Notes: a model not told the origin generated them from the sequence alone. A stretch of DNA of 64,000 nt from Diphasiastrum complanatum (GCA_029204225.1 CM055096.1:45181967-45245966), one strand, 5' to 3'. Shown: positions 47,346 through 58,496, numbered from the stretch's first letter. Numbers and translations are program-made.

Positions 47346-48560
47346 TTGCTTTTCTAACAACACTAAACATTAACCCCCGTCATTTTTACATTTGTGCTTT
47401 GAGTGAATCTTTGGCCAGTTTAATGTCTTGATGGTAATTTGTTCCAAAGTTGTCCTGCATTGCGTCTGTTTATGTCGTCGTGAAATGGAAATATAGTGGG
47501 GGTTGATCTGCAATGTCCGCGGACTGAAAATGTATGCTCTGATGGCTGATGGAGTTTTTTTGAAGATATGTTGCCAACATGGAGGTTGTGGTGCCAGAGT
47601 CGGGAGGCATGCGAACTCATTTTCTTTTATTTTCTTGGTAATAAATGTGATTTGCCACTCACAGCATGAGGATTTGTAAGGATATGGGACATTGAGTTAA
47701 GACCGCCTCCAAATGAGATAAGTGCTTGTTGTTAGGGCCCGTGCATGCACAGATCATCCAAAAAGCTCTCTAGAAACGTTTGTAGGTACTCTTTGAATGT
47801 TGCTTGCATAACTCTCTAAAAAGTACTGGGGGCATTGCGAAGTTCGAATGGCATCACCTTATAGGCATAAATTCCTCATTTAGTGGCGAATGATGTCTTG
47901 TGTTGATCATGTCCAGGCACAATTTTCACTTGATTGTAGCCGCGTCCAGAAAACTATAGGCTTCTGCTCCTGCTACTCGATCTAGGACACTCTCAATGAA
48001 GGGTAGAGGGAAGTGATCCTTTTTTGTAATCGCAATTAGTGCCTTCAGATTCACACAGATTTGCATTTTGCTGTTTTTCTTGGGTAATATAACTATCGGC
48101 AATACCCATTTTGTATGCTCGATATCATAAATGAAATCAGCGTTAAGCAGCTTCTACAACTCTTGTTTGATTAACTCCGAGTAGTTAGGATTACAGCGAT
48201 AGTATCGACTCACCTTGGGAACTGCTCCATCCACCAAAGGTATGGTATGCTAGACTATGGTTGGTGGTATACCCTTTAGATCCTTGTATGTCCATGCAAA
48301 ACAGTCTCGGTATTCCACCAACAGATTACATAGCCTTGTGAATTGAGTGGGCGCCAATCATGCTCCCCCATGAACGATCTTTTCTTTTTCGCCCAGCTTT
48401 GTCAGATTCATCAGTTGTGTCCATGTTGGTCCTTTGAAGACTTGTTTTTAATCTTTTGGAGACTTTTCAGACTCTCATTGATATTTTGGCATCATGATTA
48501 CCACATCGTGAACTGACGCTCGGCGAGATTCCTCTTTCGATAGGTTGATCTTAGCATGAA
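47346..48560 (-). pseudogene. Ty3-gypsy reverse transcriptase
   Basis: Minus strand: VPKVSRYYRCNPNYSELIK, LLNADFIYDIEHTKWV, MQICVNLKALIAITKKDHFP, LPFIESVLDRVAGAEAYSF, GYNQVKIVPGHDQHKTSF, YKVMPFELRNAPSTF, VMQATFKEYLQTF and SFLDDLCMHGP. These are gypsy RT motifs in order (V.V..P, C(V/I)D..ALN, PLP.I, QV.....KTAF, MPFGL.NAP.TF, (Y/F).DD); the catalytic box reads LDD and the first Asp region reads VNLKAL. Several frameshifts and stops. Sequence beyond about 47640 on the minus strand is too eroded to assign. Confidence 0.85.
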
Positions 48561-49011
48561 TGGTGAGCTACGGACTTCTTGTCATCTGTGATGATGATGC
48601 GAAATCTTGTTCCAGTTGGATGGATTTCAAGGAGTCTAATATTTTCTTTGTGCTCTTTCTGTCAACAAGACTGGCTGTATCTTTGTTGTCCTTATGGGAG
48701 ACTAGCTTAATATTCATCTCATGATTTCGAATATTCACATCTATCGTAGCAATTGCTTCTTCTGGCAAATCACTCCATTGGATCACCTAATTGTAATGCT
48801 ATTTCATCTGATTCTTCCTTGAAGCAGGTGTCTTGGGTGGTTCAACCTTGGAAACTTTAGCTAGCGATGACTTCTGAGGAGGTTGAGCTGGTATTTTTCT
48901 CATTCCAAATCGATCATGATCCATATGTTGCAGGATCTGCTTGTTTGACAGCTCAGCTTCTTCGTTGTATGAAAAAGACATGTTTCTAGGGTCGCAAATC
49001 ATCTTCGACTA
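48561..49011 (-). pseudogene. Gypsy region upstream of reverse transcriptase
   Basis: Minus-strand frames 49002-48799 (MICDPRNMSFSYNEEAEL, IPAQPPQKSSLAKVSKVE) and 48786-48568 (WSDLPEEAIATIDVNI, IKLVSHKDNKDTASLVDRKS) run in line with the RT downstream. No DTG or DSG protease loop is readable. By position this would be the protease-RT linker, but the assignment rests on context alone. Confidence 0.45.
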
Positions 49012-49058
49012 TCTCCAAAATAGGCTTCAATCATTGTTCTAAATTTAGAAAATCAACA

Positions 49059-49070
49059 TGGTATTAGAGC
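49059..49070 (+). other. Primer-binding site, initiator tRNA-Met type
   Basis: TGGTATTAGAGC directly after the LTR CA end; one transition from the canonical TGGTATCAGAGC. Confidence 0.9.
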
Positions 49071-49699
49071 TTGGTACAAGAGGAATGTAATGATCCATTA
49101 AACATTTGAAAATCATTGACAAATTGTTGTTTTTGATCTAATCTTGTGTGGGCGAGCTCTAAGAGAGTGGTAGCTTCAATTTTTTTGGTCAAAATCAATT
49201 TATGGCTGCAGGTGTACTTTCCACATGTGTGAGACCGTACAATACCTGTGTGGAAGTGTTCCATCTTTGAATTTGTCCAAGATTTTGCATACTAGGCCAA
49301 TTTTCATGTTGTTTAGTGCATTGTCTAGATCTAGGTTCAATCTATCAAGTGCTAATAATCAAATAGAGGTTTCAATCATTGATGCATTTAATTTGAAGCA
49401 TTAGATCAGATCATTGAGGCTGATTTGTTCAGATCTTAAGAGTGTGAAGTGATATCAAGCAAAATAGTGCTAGAATAAATTTTTTGAGAGTGTGTTTTGC
49501 TAGGAATTTTGAGTGGATCTATTACACCATCATTCAAGCTTGGGCTAGTTTGATAGGGACAAGACTAGAAGTTTCTTAGTGAACTAGAAGTCTATCTTAG
49601 ATCATTCATATTTAGAGATCTTTGTGCATTTCAAAGAGCAAACCGTTCATAATGTCTTGGGGGTGGATTTTTGTTAGAATCTTGTGAGAGACTAACATC

Positions 49700-50045
49700 C
49701 ACAAATTATTCCATCTGAAAAGAAAGGATGGAATCACTATTTGTGATCCATGACCTCTATGATATTGTTCTTGGAGTTGAGGAAGAACCTCAAGGAGCTC
49801 AAGAACAATTGAAATACAAGAAGAGGGTTAAATTAGCCTCACATTGCTTAAAGATGAATGTAAGTAATGATCTTGAAAGAGGTAGCTTCTTGTGTCTCTT
49901 CCAAAGAGGCTTGGGATTCATTAAAATCCATTTATGAATCAAACAACACCTCAAGAGTGCTTATGCTAAGAAATTTGGTTTTGCAAAGCATGAGAGGAAG
50001 TGATGATTGTGCAAAAAGTACAAAAAGGACCAAGAGTCGATCCTA
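49700..50045 (+). pseudogene. Copia gag N-terminal fragment
   Basis: MESLFVIHDLYDIVLGVEEE, then YKKRVKLASHCLKMNVSNDL. After a frameshift it continues VASCVSSKEAWDSLKSIYES, then NNTSRVLMLRNLVLQSMRGS. It aligns with the gag at 25047 (MESLMVLQDLYEFLIDEEGE; AWESLKSIYESSNTSRVLM). Truncated at an inserted LTR. Confidence 0.9.
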
Positions 50046-50093
50046 TTTTGATCCTCAAGAGGGATTGGTTGTCAGATTACTTAATTTATCAAT

Positions 50094-50618
50094 CTGATTG
50101 GTGTCTCACAATGATTATGGCCAAATGTGGCTCTATATATACAATAAGTGGAAGCTCGTGGTACTGATCATACCTCTAATCCCACATGTGTGAAGGTGCT
50201 TTGTCATATGATGATTCATCATGCAAAACTGACACTTGGACAAAACCTTCTATTTTGAGAACTTTTGGTCCATTTTCCTTCTATATGGAGATCTACTTGA
50301 AAATCTTCTAGAAGTCAAAATTTGCCTACTTCAGCTTATTCCACACGTGAGCTGTCCTCCACACATGGGATATGGCACCTAACCAAAGGATGTGGCTCAT
50401 GCAATCAATAGATTGATGCCATGTGTCATATGTCCAAAAAACTAGTTTTTGGCCTTTTTAGCCACTAGAACTTGAATTAAATCATATGTACAACCTATAT
50501 GATTATGGTACATGAAAAGTACACTATTTTAACATGTGAGAACAGGCTCCACACATGTGTAATCATCCTATATACATGATTTTTGGCCTCTACCAAGCAT
50601 ATTTTTGCATTTTTCACA
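50094..50618 (-). mobile_element. Copia LTR fragment, minus strand, inserted in copia gag
   Basis: On the minus strand it starts TGTGAAAAATGCAAAAATA at 50618. It matches 58241-58764 closely (ATTATGGCCAAATGTGGCTC, the TATATATACAATAAGTGG stretch, CCTTCTATATGGAGATCTAC). Its inner end is truncated at 50094. G-box palindromes found intact in the 58-kb copy are altered here (CACACGTGAG, CACATGTGTG). Confidence 0.8.
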
Positions 50619-50639
50619 ATCTTTACATCAAGTAATAAG

Positions 50640-50876
50640 AATGTAGAATAGATGGTATTGGTACCATTCCCTTGTCTTGGATCTACTAAAAGGATAGATC
50701 TAAAAAATGTACTTTATATTCCATCAATCACTAGGAATTTGCTAAGTGTTGGACAACTAGTAGATAATGGATTAGATGTTCACTTCAAGCATGAAGTATG
50801 TTCCATTTTGAAGAATGATGTATGCTTAGCAAGAGGATTTAAGCAAGGAAGATTGTTTAAATTAGATGCTAATGTT
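50640..50876 (+). pseudogene. Copia pre-integrase fragment
   Basis: LGSTKRIDLKNVLYIPSITR, NLLSVGQLVDNGLDVHF, then SILKNDVCLARGFKQG and RLFKLDAN. It corresponds to VGSSKRMNLDNVLYVPKLTK and RLFKLDANV in the 25-kb element. It stops exactly where TGTTAGCTGATGCC begins. Confidence 0.9.
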
Positions 50877-51442
50877 TGTTAGCTGATGCCATGCCCCTGA
50901 GGTATCAATGCAGTGTCTCATCACCCAAAAAGGGTTTCCAGCAGAGATGAAGTTGAGAGCCGAGTCTGAGAGCACGAGAATTATTAGTGCTAGGCTAAAT
51001 GAATATTTTGTGAGCCCCATGGTAATTCCCAAAAGATGGAAAGCCATGTGGGAGATAGTAATCTAGACTCTCTCAACTTGATTATGTTTTTAATAAAGGG
51101 GCCTCCTATTGTTAAGTAAGAGGTGGAACTCAAATCCTATAGATTGAGGTTCACTCTGTTGCAAGAGGTGGACTCCAAATTATGATAAAATTGGGTTCTA
51201 CAGCTCGTGGGTATAGATAGAGACCTCCACCACGAGTTACATAGCATGTGTTATGTACTGAAATGTTGTTGCTTTGCTCGTTGAAGATTCTACTACTTGC
51301 ATTTCCTTACATGCTCCATCTTCATGCATATAGTTTGGGTACTAATGTATGAATGTGTTTCTTGTTGAGGATTGGTTTGGAATTAGTATCAGGTAGATGT
51401 GCAGGGCTTGGGGCTAATCCATCATTCAACTCAGTCTAGATG

Positions 51443-51449
51443 CTTCCTA
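51443..51449. other. Target-site duplication (left)
   Basis: CTTCCTA precedes the left LTR, and the same seven bases follow the right LTR (55144-55150). A true duplication of 5-6 bases lies within this shared word. Confidence 0.75.
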
Positions 51450-51923
51450 AGTTGAAATTCTGTTAGGATCTAGTGCAGTATGCAGATCACATCACACAAT
51501 CACCATAGCCACTCCTCACAAGCTCTCTAAGATGGCACAACAAAAGTTAAGTCTTTTATGAAGAAACACTGTACATATAGCAAAGCCCCAACCTGCATGG
51601 GCTCAACAGGTGTCACTAAACTGGCCTACCACCTGCCAAACTAGAGTTAGGCCTAATATGGCCACATATACTAACAAACCCAGGACATGCCCCTGAGTAT
51701 AGCATAATGAACTCAAAATCACTATACAGGCTAATTTCTTCCTACGTGTGGCTACCTGGCTAACCCAAGTAGCCATCTACGGGATCAGTGCCTGATCAAT
51801 TTATCCTAACGGGTCATGTTCCAATCATAACCATATACAGTAGACCAAATAAACTGTACAGTAATTACATCATCACATTTAGATCTTACATAAAATGTAT
51901 ATCAGATTAACTCTGATTTCTAA
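51450..51923 (-). repeat. 3' LTR of non-autonomous element
   Basis: Plus strand AGTTGAAATTCTGTTAGG to CTGATTTCTAA. It pairs with 54671-55143; differences are mainly transitions. Followed on the plus strand by CTCTCTCCCTT (51924-51934), which is AAGGGAGAGAG on the minus strand, the polypurine tract. Confidence 0.88.
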
Positions 51924-51934
51924 CTCTCTCCCTT

Positions 51935-53600
51935 AAGCTCAAATGTGATAAGAGTAAAAAATGATATATTGCAGCAGCGTTTGGAGTGTCCAAAAGATGT
52001 TATGCATATCACAGCTACCATGTACTTGACTCACACTCAAGCACACCAACAAACCACCAGATTTGACTCACAAATCATCATGTAAACACAATGCTCATAC
52101 AGAGAGTCTACCATACTCTCGACCAACTGACTCGTCCCCAATCCGACTGGAACACAAGTGGACCACATGAGCGACATGGCTCAAACTGAGGAAATCCCAC
52201 TGCCACCATGAGACTTACATCTCCATCTAGCTAAGCTGACATCCTATCAGGCACTTACAAGCACAAACCTGTAAAGCTGACATAAATGAGCGACTGAGGC
52301 TCAACCTGAGGAAATCTTACTGCCACCATAAGATTGCACCCTCACCAGATAAACATCTAGTAGACAATGACAAGTCAATGAGCATAAATGACTATTTTGT
52401 TTCACTGTAGCAAATGCACAGCCACATACAACTCCGACTCAGACCTAGACTCCCGTGACAAGGCAACATGAAAACCCACACACACTCATGCAAACCAACA
52501 TGAATGATAAAGCGTCAAATACATGACCAAGGCCTGCCCATAAGTGGTATCCTGTCATACCAACACCTGTGCCACCTGTAGATCCGCTGCTACACCACTG
52601 GTCACCAAATCAAGTCCTCAACCATGTCCTGCACCTGTACCAAGATGCTCTCACGTACAAGTGGCTTGATCAAAATTGACTTACTGACTGCAAAACCGCA
52701 AAATCATCACACTCACCACTCGCCAAGAACATCCAAAGTGTGATTATCGACCCGTTCTTCATCCTCTGCGTGTCCCACATAGCTCGTCCAATGCAAGTCC
52801 ACTATCTTGCCCAATGGCTTTCAACTGACACCACCTCGCACTTCCGTCACCTGTGACCGCCAATATGTGTGTACCTCCAAGCTAGCCCATATTTCCCTCC
52901 GAACAAGAAATTTCCAAGCTACAGATGCGTGTGTCAATGCAGCTATCACCTGACTCGACAAGGCTACTGCCGATCATACTTATGAGAATGTTCCTCCAAA
53001 ATGCCACTTGACGTTGGTTGGTTCGAACCCCAAGAGTTGAACTTGATCACAAGAATTTTTCACCTGTAACCAGCATACCATGTCTACCTCTCACCTGTGA
53101 TTGCTTGCCCTCTCAAAATTGTCGCCAATGATGAGTAGTCATGCCGCCAAACTGCACTTCCGTTGCCAAAACTAGCTTTCTCCACACAAATCTACTAGCA
53201 TTCGCTCCCATACTGCATTTACCACCTCCAAACACCCAGTTACTCTGTCAGGAGTAAGTAATAATGATTTTGAGGTGATAATGCCTCATTGTACCACCCT
53301 GTAGCAGGTTTTACAGCCAAAAATTGCCTCGAATTTGGCCCTACGATACCCAAATAGCGAATGTACCCCATCACTAGGTCACCCGCACTCCGCTCGATAG
53401 AATGGTGACAAAAACTCCCCGAAATGCATTTCTCCCTGCTTTGTGACGTCGCTCTGTCCGTTGGCTTTGATCAGCCAGTTTCAGGGATCATTTTGGCTCA
53501 AGGATGGCCAAAAAAGGTGCCCTTTAGTCTTAGTTAGGCCCTTCCAAAGAATGCCCTTGCAAAATGAACTGTTTCTTTGTCTTGAAGTTTTTTTTAATGA
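51935..53600. other. Interior of non-autonomous element, noncoding part
   Basis: No coding motif. It includes an imperfect direct repeat of about 50 bp: 52164-52212 (GAGCGACATGGCTCAAACTG, AGGAAATCCCACTGCCACCA) and 52287-52335 (GAGCGACTGAGGCTCAACCT, AGGAAATCTTACTGCCACCA). Composition is markedly less AT-rich than most of the window. Confidence 0.6.
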
Positions 53601-54625
53601 AGAATTGCCCTTCTGGCACTTCGGGTCCACTTTAACTTTCAATACGAAATTTTTTATTGAAGCTGCCATGCATATGGCCCTTCAAGGCCTTTGGGTCCAC
53701 TTCAACCCATCAAATGGTTCATTACAAATCCACGGTCCACGTTTCCCTACATCTAAACCATTGATCTGTTTCCTCTCAATCGGACGACTGTCCATAAATT
53801 TGCACGCTGATCCTCAGCCCTGGGTCCGCGGGTCCCTTCAAGGCACTATGGGCCTCTCCTCTTCACCGTGCGTGCGACCTCCGCGACTCCACGCCTCTCT
53901 CTCTCTCCTCTTTGCTTCTTGATGCTTTCAAGGTTCTCCTTCGCAGCAAGCTATGGCAGACCTCCCCAATCGATCTCCAGCTCCTTCTGCAGGTCGCGGC
54001 CATCCACGACCATCTGCCAGTATCCTCACACAGCTAGGGCGCCTCCATATAGCCATTTACAGGTCTGAAATTGGTCTCCTATAAAATGAAGTCTTCGGGG
54101 ATTTCTTGGCCTTTGCTCAATCTTTCACTGATCTTACTCATGCAACTCTCTGTTAGTCTGAGGTCGCCCTACCTCTAGCATTTCAATGTAATTTTCGGCA
54201 TGTTAATTGGTGCGGTATTGCTCCAAAACAGGCTGATTTTTTGAGAAATCCACTAACACCCCACGAAACCAGAAATTTTCAAAATTTCCTTAGTTTTCCA
54301 CCCAATCACACCCTGTAAACTGCCCTGGCTGTGTAACACTATGCTTTACAGCTCTCTTGCAAATCCAATTGCTTCAACCCACTGCCTACACAGTCAATTA
54401 CTTAGCCATCATCAATGATTTCCCCGAAATCACCGGAACTGCAAGTTTTTCCGTGAATTCTCCAAGGAATCCATCTACGACGATCGTTCTGATCTTCCCC
54501 AAAGCTCCAATCGAAGGAACTTTGTTGTCTCATGCCATCCGGACTGCCGATACCCCGTATGGAGTCCTCTCTCCTGAGACGCTCCGAGTGCTATTTTCCA
54601 TGGTGAAAGACGTTATTCCATAGGT
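53601..54625 (+). pseudogene. Gene-like segment carried by non-autonomous element
   Basis: Antisense to the element. 53690-53870 reads like plant 5'-flanking sequence (AATCGGACGACTGTCCAT), followed by a CTCTCTCTCTCC tract and an ATG at 53953 opening MADLPNRSPAPSAGRGHPRP to a possible donor at 54062/54063 (ACAG|GTCTGA). A second coding-like block (54394-54623) follows a possible acceptor (CCTACACAG) and reads VNYLAIINDFPEITG, TTIVLIFPKAPIEGT, DTPYGVLSPETLRVLFSMV and KDVIP*. Joining these two sites directly does not keep one frame, so the gene model is unproven. I do not recognise the protein. It may be a captured host-gene fragment. Confidence 0.4.
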
Positions 54626-54658
54626 CCACCGGATTGTGCATACCTGCATCACCCTGAC

Positions 54659-54670
54659 GCTCTGATATCA
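54659..54670 (-). other. Primer-binding site (initiator tRNA-Met-like)
   Basis: The minus strand reads TGATATCAGAGC directly inside the 5' LTR, one base from the canonical TGGTATCAGAGC. Confidence 0.8.
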
Positions 54671-55143
54671 AGTTGAAATTCTGTTAGGATCTAGTGCATT
54701 ATGAGATCACATCACACAATCACCATAGCCACTCCTCACAAGCTCTCTAAGATGGCACAACAAAAGCTAAGTCTATTATGAAGAAACACTGTACATATAA
54801 CAAAGCCCCAAATTGCATGGGCTCAACAGGTGTCACTAAACTGGCCTACCACCTTCCAAACTAGAGTTAGGCCCAAAATGGCTACATATATTAACAAACC
54901 CAGGACATGCTCCTGAGTATAGCATAATGAACTCAAAATCACTGTACAGGCTAATTTCTTTCTAGGTGTGGCTACCTGGCTAACTCAAATAGTTGTCTAC
55001 GGGATCAGTGCCCGATCAATATATCCTAACAGGTCATGTCTCGATCACAACCATATTCAATAAACCAAATAAACTGTACAATAACTACATCATCACATAT
55101 AGAGCTTACATAAAATGTATATCAGATTAACTCTGATTTCTAA
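54671..55143 (-). repeat. 5' LTR of non-autonomous element
   Basis: Partner of 51450-51923; about 37 differences over about 474 positions counted by eye. The outer end is followed by the CTTCCTA duplication. Confidence 0.88.
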
Positions 55144-55150
55144 CTTCCTA
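55144..55150. other. Target-site duplication (right)
   Basis: CTTCCTA, identical to 51443-51449, marks the insertion point in the E-family LTR. Confidence 0.75.
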
Positions 55151-55628
55151 GTTATTGGCTCCCTAAGGAGTTCTTCTTACAACTATTGAGTGACAGTTGT
55201 AAGAAGCACTTTGTAGGATTCCCATTTGTGTTAGCATCAGGTAGATGTGCAGGACTTGGAGATTGATCTACCATTCCACTGTTTTTTGATGTCGCCTAAT
55301 TTCTACTCCTTGAGGAGTCCTCCTTACAATTGTTGAGTGATAGTTGTAGGAAGCAATTTGTAGGACCTGTGATTTTAGTTTAGAGGTTGTGTTGATTCTG
55401 TGATTTTAGTAGGAGTAGCTTAGTTTAATTCCCTATTCTTGCTTAGTTTAGTTTAGCAATAATCTGCAGACTGTAAACAATCAAGAATCAATCTGAAACA
55501 GAATTGTAGAAAGTAGAAAATCGAGTCCTGATAGATCATTGTCCAAGATGAGCTACCATTGCCAATCAAGAATTGAACCAGGTCGTAGGTGTGCCTCTGA
55601 CAGGCGGGTACGACACCATTATACTACA

Positions 55629-55900
55629 AAACAAAACCCGTGACCAAGCTGTAGCGAAATCGATTTGTAGTCACGTGAATCCCTGGCCATGCTGAAGCTC
55701 TGTTAGATAGAGAGTAAGCGCTACATTGACTAGGAGATTAAGCGCTAGTATTGGCCGTTGGTAAGTAGGTTCTGTGTGAATTGGAATCTGCAAACGTTGG
55801 CTAGAGAAACAAGAAATATTAGCTAGAAGATGCCTGCACTAACAAAGAAGTAGAGCCAGTAGATGCTTCAGCAAACATTGGCGCCAGTTGCCATTGACAA
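55629..55900 (+). other. Sequence following family E LTR
   Basis: 55710-55890 shares GCGCTAGTA, GTAGAGCCAGTAGATGCTTC and GCAAACA words with 59390-59440, so both E copies are followed by related sequence. That argues they are 5' LTRs with interior rather than solo LTRs. No convincing primer site or gag was found. Confidence 0.45.
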
Positions 55901-58104
55901 TCTTCTTGGCTTTTCATCCAGAACTCGTTTTTACAAGACAATATTTCAGTTCTGACTCGCTTTTGGTTGGTTGCTTGTTGTTTTTCATTTCTCATTTTTC
56001 CAAGCACACATTTCAGATTCTTCTTTGTCAGATCGTGATTGCTTCAAAATGTCCCTGTTGATCCTTCAGATTTGTGTGACGAACTGATCCCAGACGTTCC
56101 GAAAACCCATCACTGCACCGCTTTTTTGCATTTTTGGACATCGATAGTAAAAATTTGAATTTTTCATGATATTGAGTTTCTCGCAATTGTTAGGATTTTT
56201 CGAGTTTATCTGAAATTTTTGAGTCACCGGAATTTTTTGAGTCTCATAGGACTTTTTCGAGTTTCTAGGCTCAAAGTTCCATCATCACATTTCACCAATA
56301 ACAAAACTTTCATGAAAACACTTGCCACACTGCTATCTCATATTTCTTGAAACTAATCTGTTTGCGTTGCTTGTTGTCCTACATTCATATTTCTCACAAG
56401 CACGCATTGTACATATTTTGTCAGATTGAAATCGTTTCAGAACGTCTCTAATGCTCATTTAGTTCTGTGCGATCTCACTCCAAACTTTCACGTTTTCTGA
56501 AACCGACATTTTAAGTTTTCGAATTTTTGAGTTTTTGAGTCAAACATTCCACCCGACGAATAATCTTAAAAATTGTGTCCGACAGAAAATTTCCAATTGC
56601 ATCCGACTCAATTCGTATTTCTTGAGTTTTTTAGAGTTTCTCGAATTTTTGAACTATTGTCTCTGAAGCCGATGTATGCATCCGCCAGTGCTTTCCAAAT
56701 TGCATCCGCCACAAAATTCTCAAATTTCATTCGAAAGAGAACTCTCAGTTGCATCCGTCAAATGCCATCTCCAGTGCATCCAACGTCCATCTGCATTTGC
56801 ATCTGATACACTTCATCTAAATTTGCATCCACCACTCTCATCTGCATTTGCATCCGACACTTCATCTGCATTTGCATCCGCCACTACATTTGTTACTCCA
56901 TTCCACACATAACATCTGACAAATCTCAGCATTTCACTCTGCATTACTGTTGCATCCGCCAAATAAATTCCATTTTGTATCATACATCCATCTCATTTTG
57001 CATTTGATGCCCTTCAGATTGACTCTGACGTGCATATGCCGTCTTTTGTAATTTTTGAGTTTTTTGATTTTTTACCATTTTTCAAGCTTTTTATCATTTT
57101 TCAGGGTTTCCTCGATTTTCAAATTTCCAGCCCCCAAACCACTTTTATTTGCATCTGACACCTTCTCAGTTCCATTCGACAGTGTTTTTTTAATACAATG
57201 ACCTTCTGCTTTAGTAATTATTTTCGATCTTGTGACTATTTTTCAACCCTCCATTCACAATGTCTTCCAAGTTGCATCCGACCTCCATCTCACTTGTCCC
57301 CAATGACTTTCCGTTGGCATCCGTTGTTTTTTTTTTTATCATTTTTGAGTTTTTCAACAGTTGGTTTTTTCGATACTTTTCAATTTTAGATCCCTTGTAC
57401 TTTTTTACATACTACTCAATTTTTCAATAATCAACTCTTCATTTTTCGATAATTTTTCAGTTTTTCAAGTTTTCTTGTGTTTTTTTTCACGTTTTTCAAG
57501 TTTTTCGAATTTTTCAGATTGTAAATTTATCAATTTTTTTGATATTCTTTTCGACTTTGTAAAATTTTTGAGTTTTTTGAAGTTTTTCGTGTTTTTAAGA
57601 TATTTGAATTTTTCGAGTTCTTTTTTGCTATTTTCAAACTTTTGCAATTTGCGAGTTTTTCTTTCCAGTTTTTCAGTTTTTCGTTTTTTTGAGTTTTGTA
57701 CTGGTTTTCAGTTTTTTGATTTTTTTTCGAGTCCTGATAGTTTTTCGATACTTGACATTTTTCAGTCCCTTGTCATTTTTTTTATACGTGTTTATTCGAT
57801 ACGTAACTCAATGTTTTCCAAAGTTTTTTTATACTATATCGACTTAAATAGTCCGAGATTTTTTAATATCTACAATCAGATTTTTTCGATACTATATCGA
57901 GTCGATTTTTTGAGTTTTTCCAAGTCACCACAAATTTTTCAATACTTGATATTGTCAGTCCTTTGCACATTTTTCGATATTTTGAATTTTTTGATCCTTT
58001 GAATTTTTAGATCCTTTCTGCATTTTCTTCGATACTTTGCAATTTTTTGATCCTTTATAAATTTTTGATCCCAATGTACATTTTTTGATACTTTGTAAGT
58101 TTTT
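55901..58104. repeat. T-rich low-complexity region with GCATCCG words
   Basis: Dominated by TTTTTCGA, TTTTTGAG and TTTTCAAG words; the recurring word GCATCCG(A/C)C appears at least a dozen times between 56597 and 57320. The 213-codon plus-strand frame 57361-58002 is nearly all Phe, Ser, Leu and Ile, as expected from the T-rich repeat, and is not treated as a gene. Confidence 0.7.
56788..56887 (+). repeat. Minisatellite, four units of about 25 bp
   Basis: Four imperfect units of the form CATCTGCATTTGCATCCGAC plus ACTT start at about 56788, 56814, 56839 and 56863. Differences are single bases. Confidence 0.85.
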
Positions 58105-58119
58105 TGTAATTTATGGTTT

Positions 58120-58129
58120 CACACGTGTG
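58120..58129. promoter_or_regulatory. Palindromic G-box CACACGTGTG in LTR
   Basis: Perfect palindrome, context TTTCACACGTGTGAAA (a 16-base perfect dyad). Confidence 0.5.
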
Positions 58130-58486
58130 AAACACTGACTGAGTATGGACTCCAACCTGAAAATTAAGTACACTTTGATAGAACCTCAAAACAAATGTAG
58201 ACAAATGGAGAGAATCACTCAAAATTGTTTCCAAAACCAAGATTGGTGTCTCACGATGATTATGGCCAAATGTGGCTCTATATATACAATAAGTGGGAGC
58301 TCGTGGTACTGATCATCCCTCTGATCCCACATGTGTGAAGGTGCTTTGTCATATGATGATTAATCATGCAAAACTGACACTTGGACAAAACCTTCTATTT
58401 TGCGCACTTTTGGTCCATTTTCCTTCTATATGGAGATCTACTTGGAAATCTTCTAGAATTCAAAATTCGCCTACTTCAGCTTATTC

Positions 58487-58496
58487 CACACGTGTG
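58487..58496. promoter_or_regulatory. Palindromic G-box CACACGTGTG in LTR
   Basis: Perfect copy; the homologous site in the 50-kb LTR reads CACACGTGAG, two bases shorter. A related CACACGTGGG lies at 58678-58687. Confidence 0.5.

Larger units (their letters stand above)
49012..50876 (+). mobile_element. Copia relic with partial 5' LTR, interrupted by another LTR
   Basis: The tail of an LTR ending TTTAGAAAATCAACA (49044-49058; same family as 40468-41300) is followed by a primer site, about 600 bp of leader, gag (49700-50040), an inserted LTR (50094-50618), and the protease/pre-integrase segment (50640-50876). It is cut at 50877 by LTR family E. RT and RNase H are absent. Confidence 0.85.
51450..55143 (-). 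mobile_element. Non-autonomous LTR element, 3.7 kb
   Basis: Two direct LTRs (51450-51923 and 54671-55143) about 92% identical by eye, with a primer site and purine tract showing minus-strand orientation, and a target duplication. The 2.75-kb interior has no gag, protease, integrase, RT or RNase H motif on either strand, so it must depend on enzymes of another element. The interior is GC-richer than its surroundings and includes a gene-like segment on the plus strand (53600-54625). Confidence 0.85.
50877..55628 (+). mobile_element. LTR of family E, split by a nested element
   Basis: The first part (50877-51449) starts TGTTAGCTGATGCC; the second (55144-55628) ends CCATTATACTACA. Together about 1.05 kb, matching the inverted copy at 36456-37431. 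The two halves are separated by the 3.7-kb element at 51450-55143, whose target duplication is found at the joint. It sits inside the copia pre-integrase coding sequence. Confidence 0.8.

Noticed and set aside
53443-53922. 159-codon plus-strand frame inside the non-autonomous element
   Set aside because: Starts at a GTG-type codon region, spans promoter-like sequence and a CTCT tract, and shows no motif.
57361-58002. 213-codon open frame on the plus strand
   Set aside because: Nearly all Phe, Ser, Leu, Ile and Asn from T-rich repeats; no domain, and the sequence is low-complexity. Treated as an artefact, not a membrane protein.
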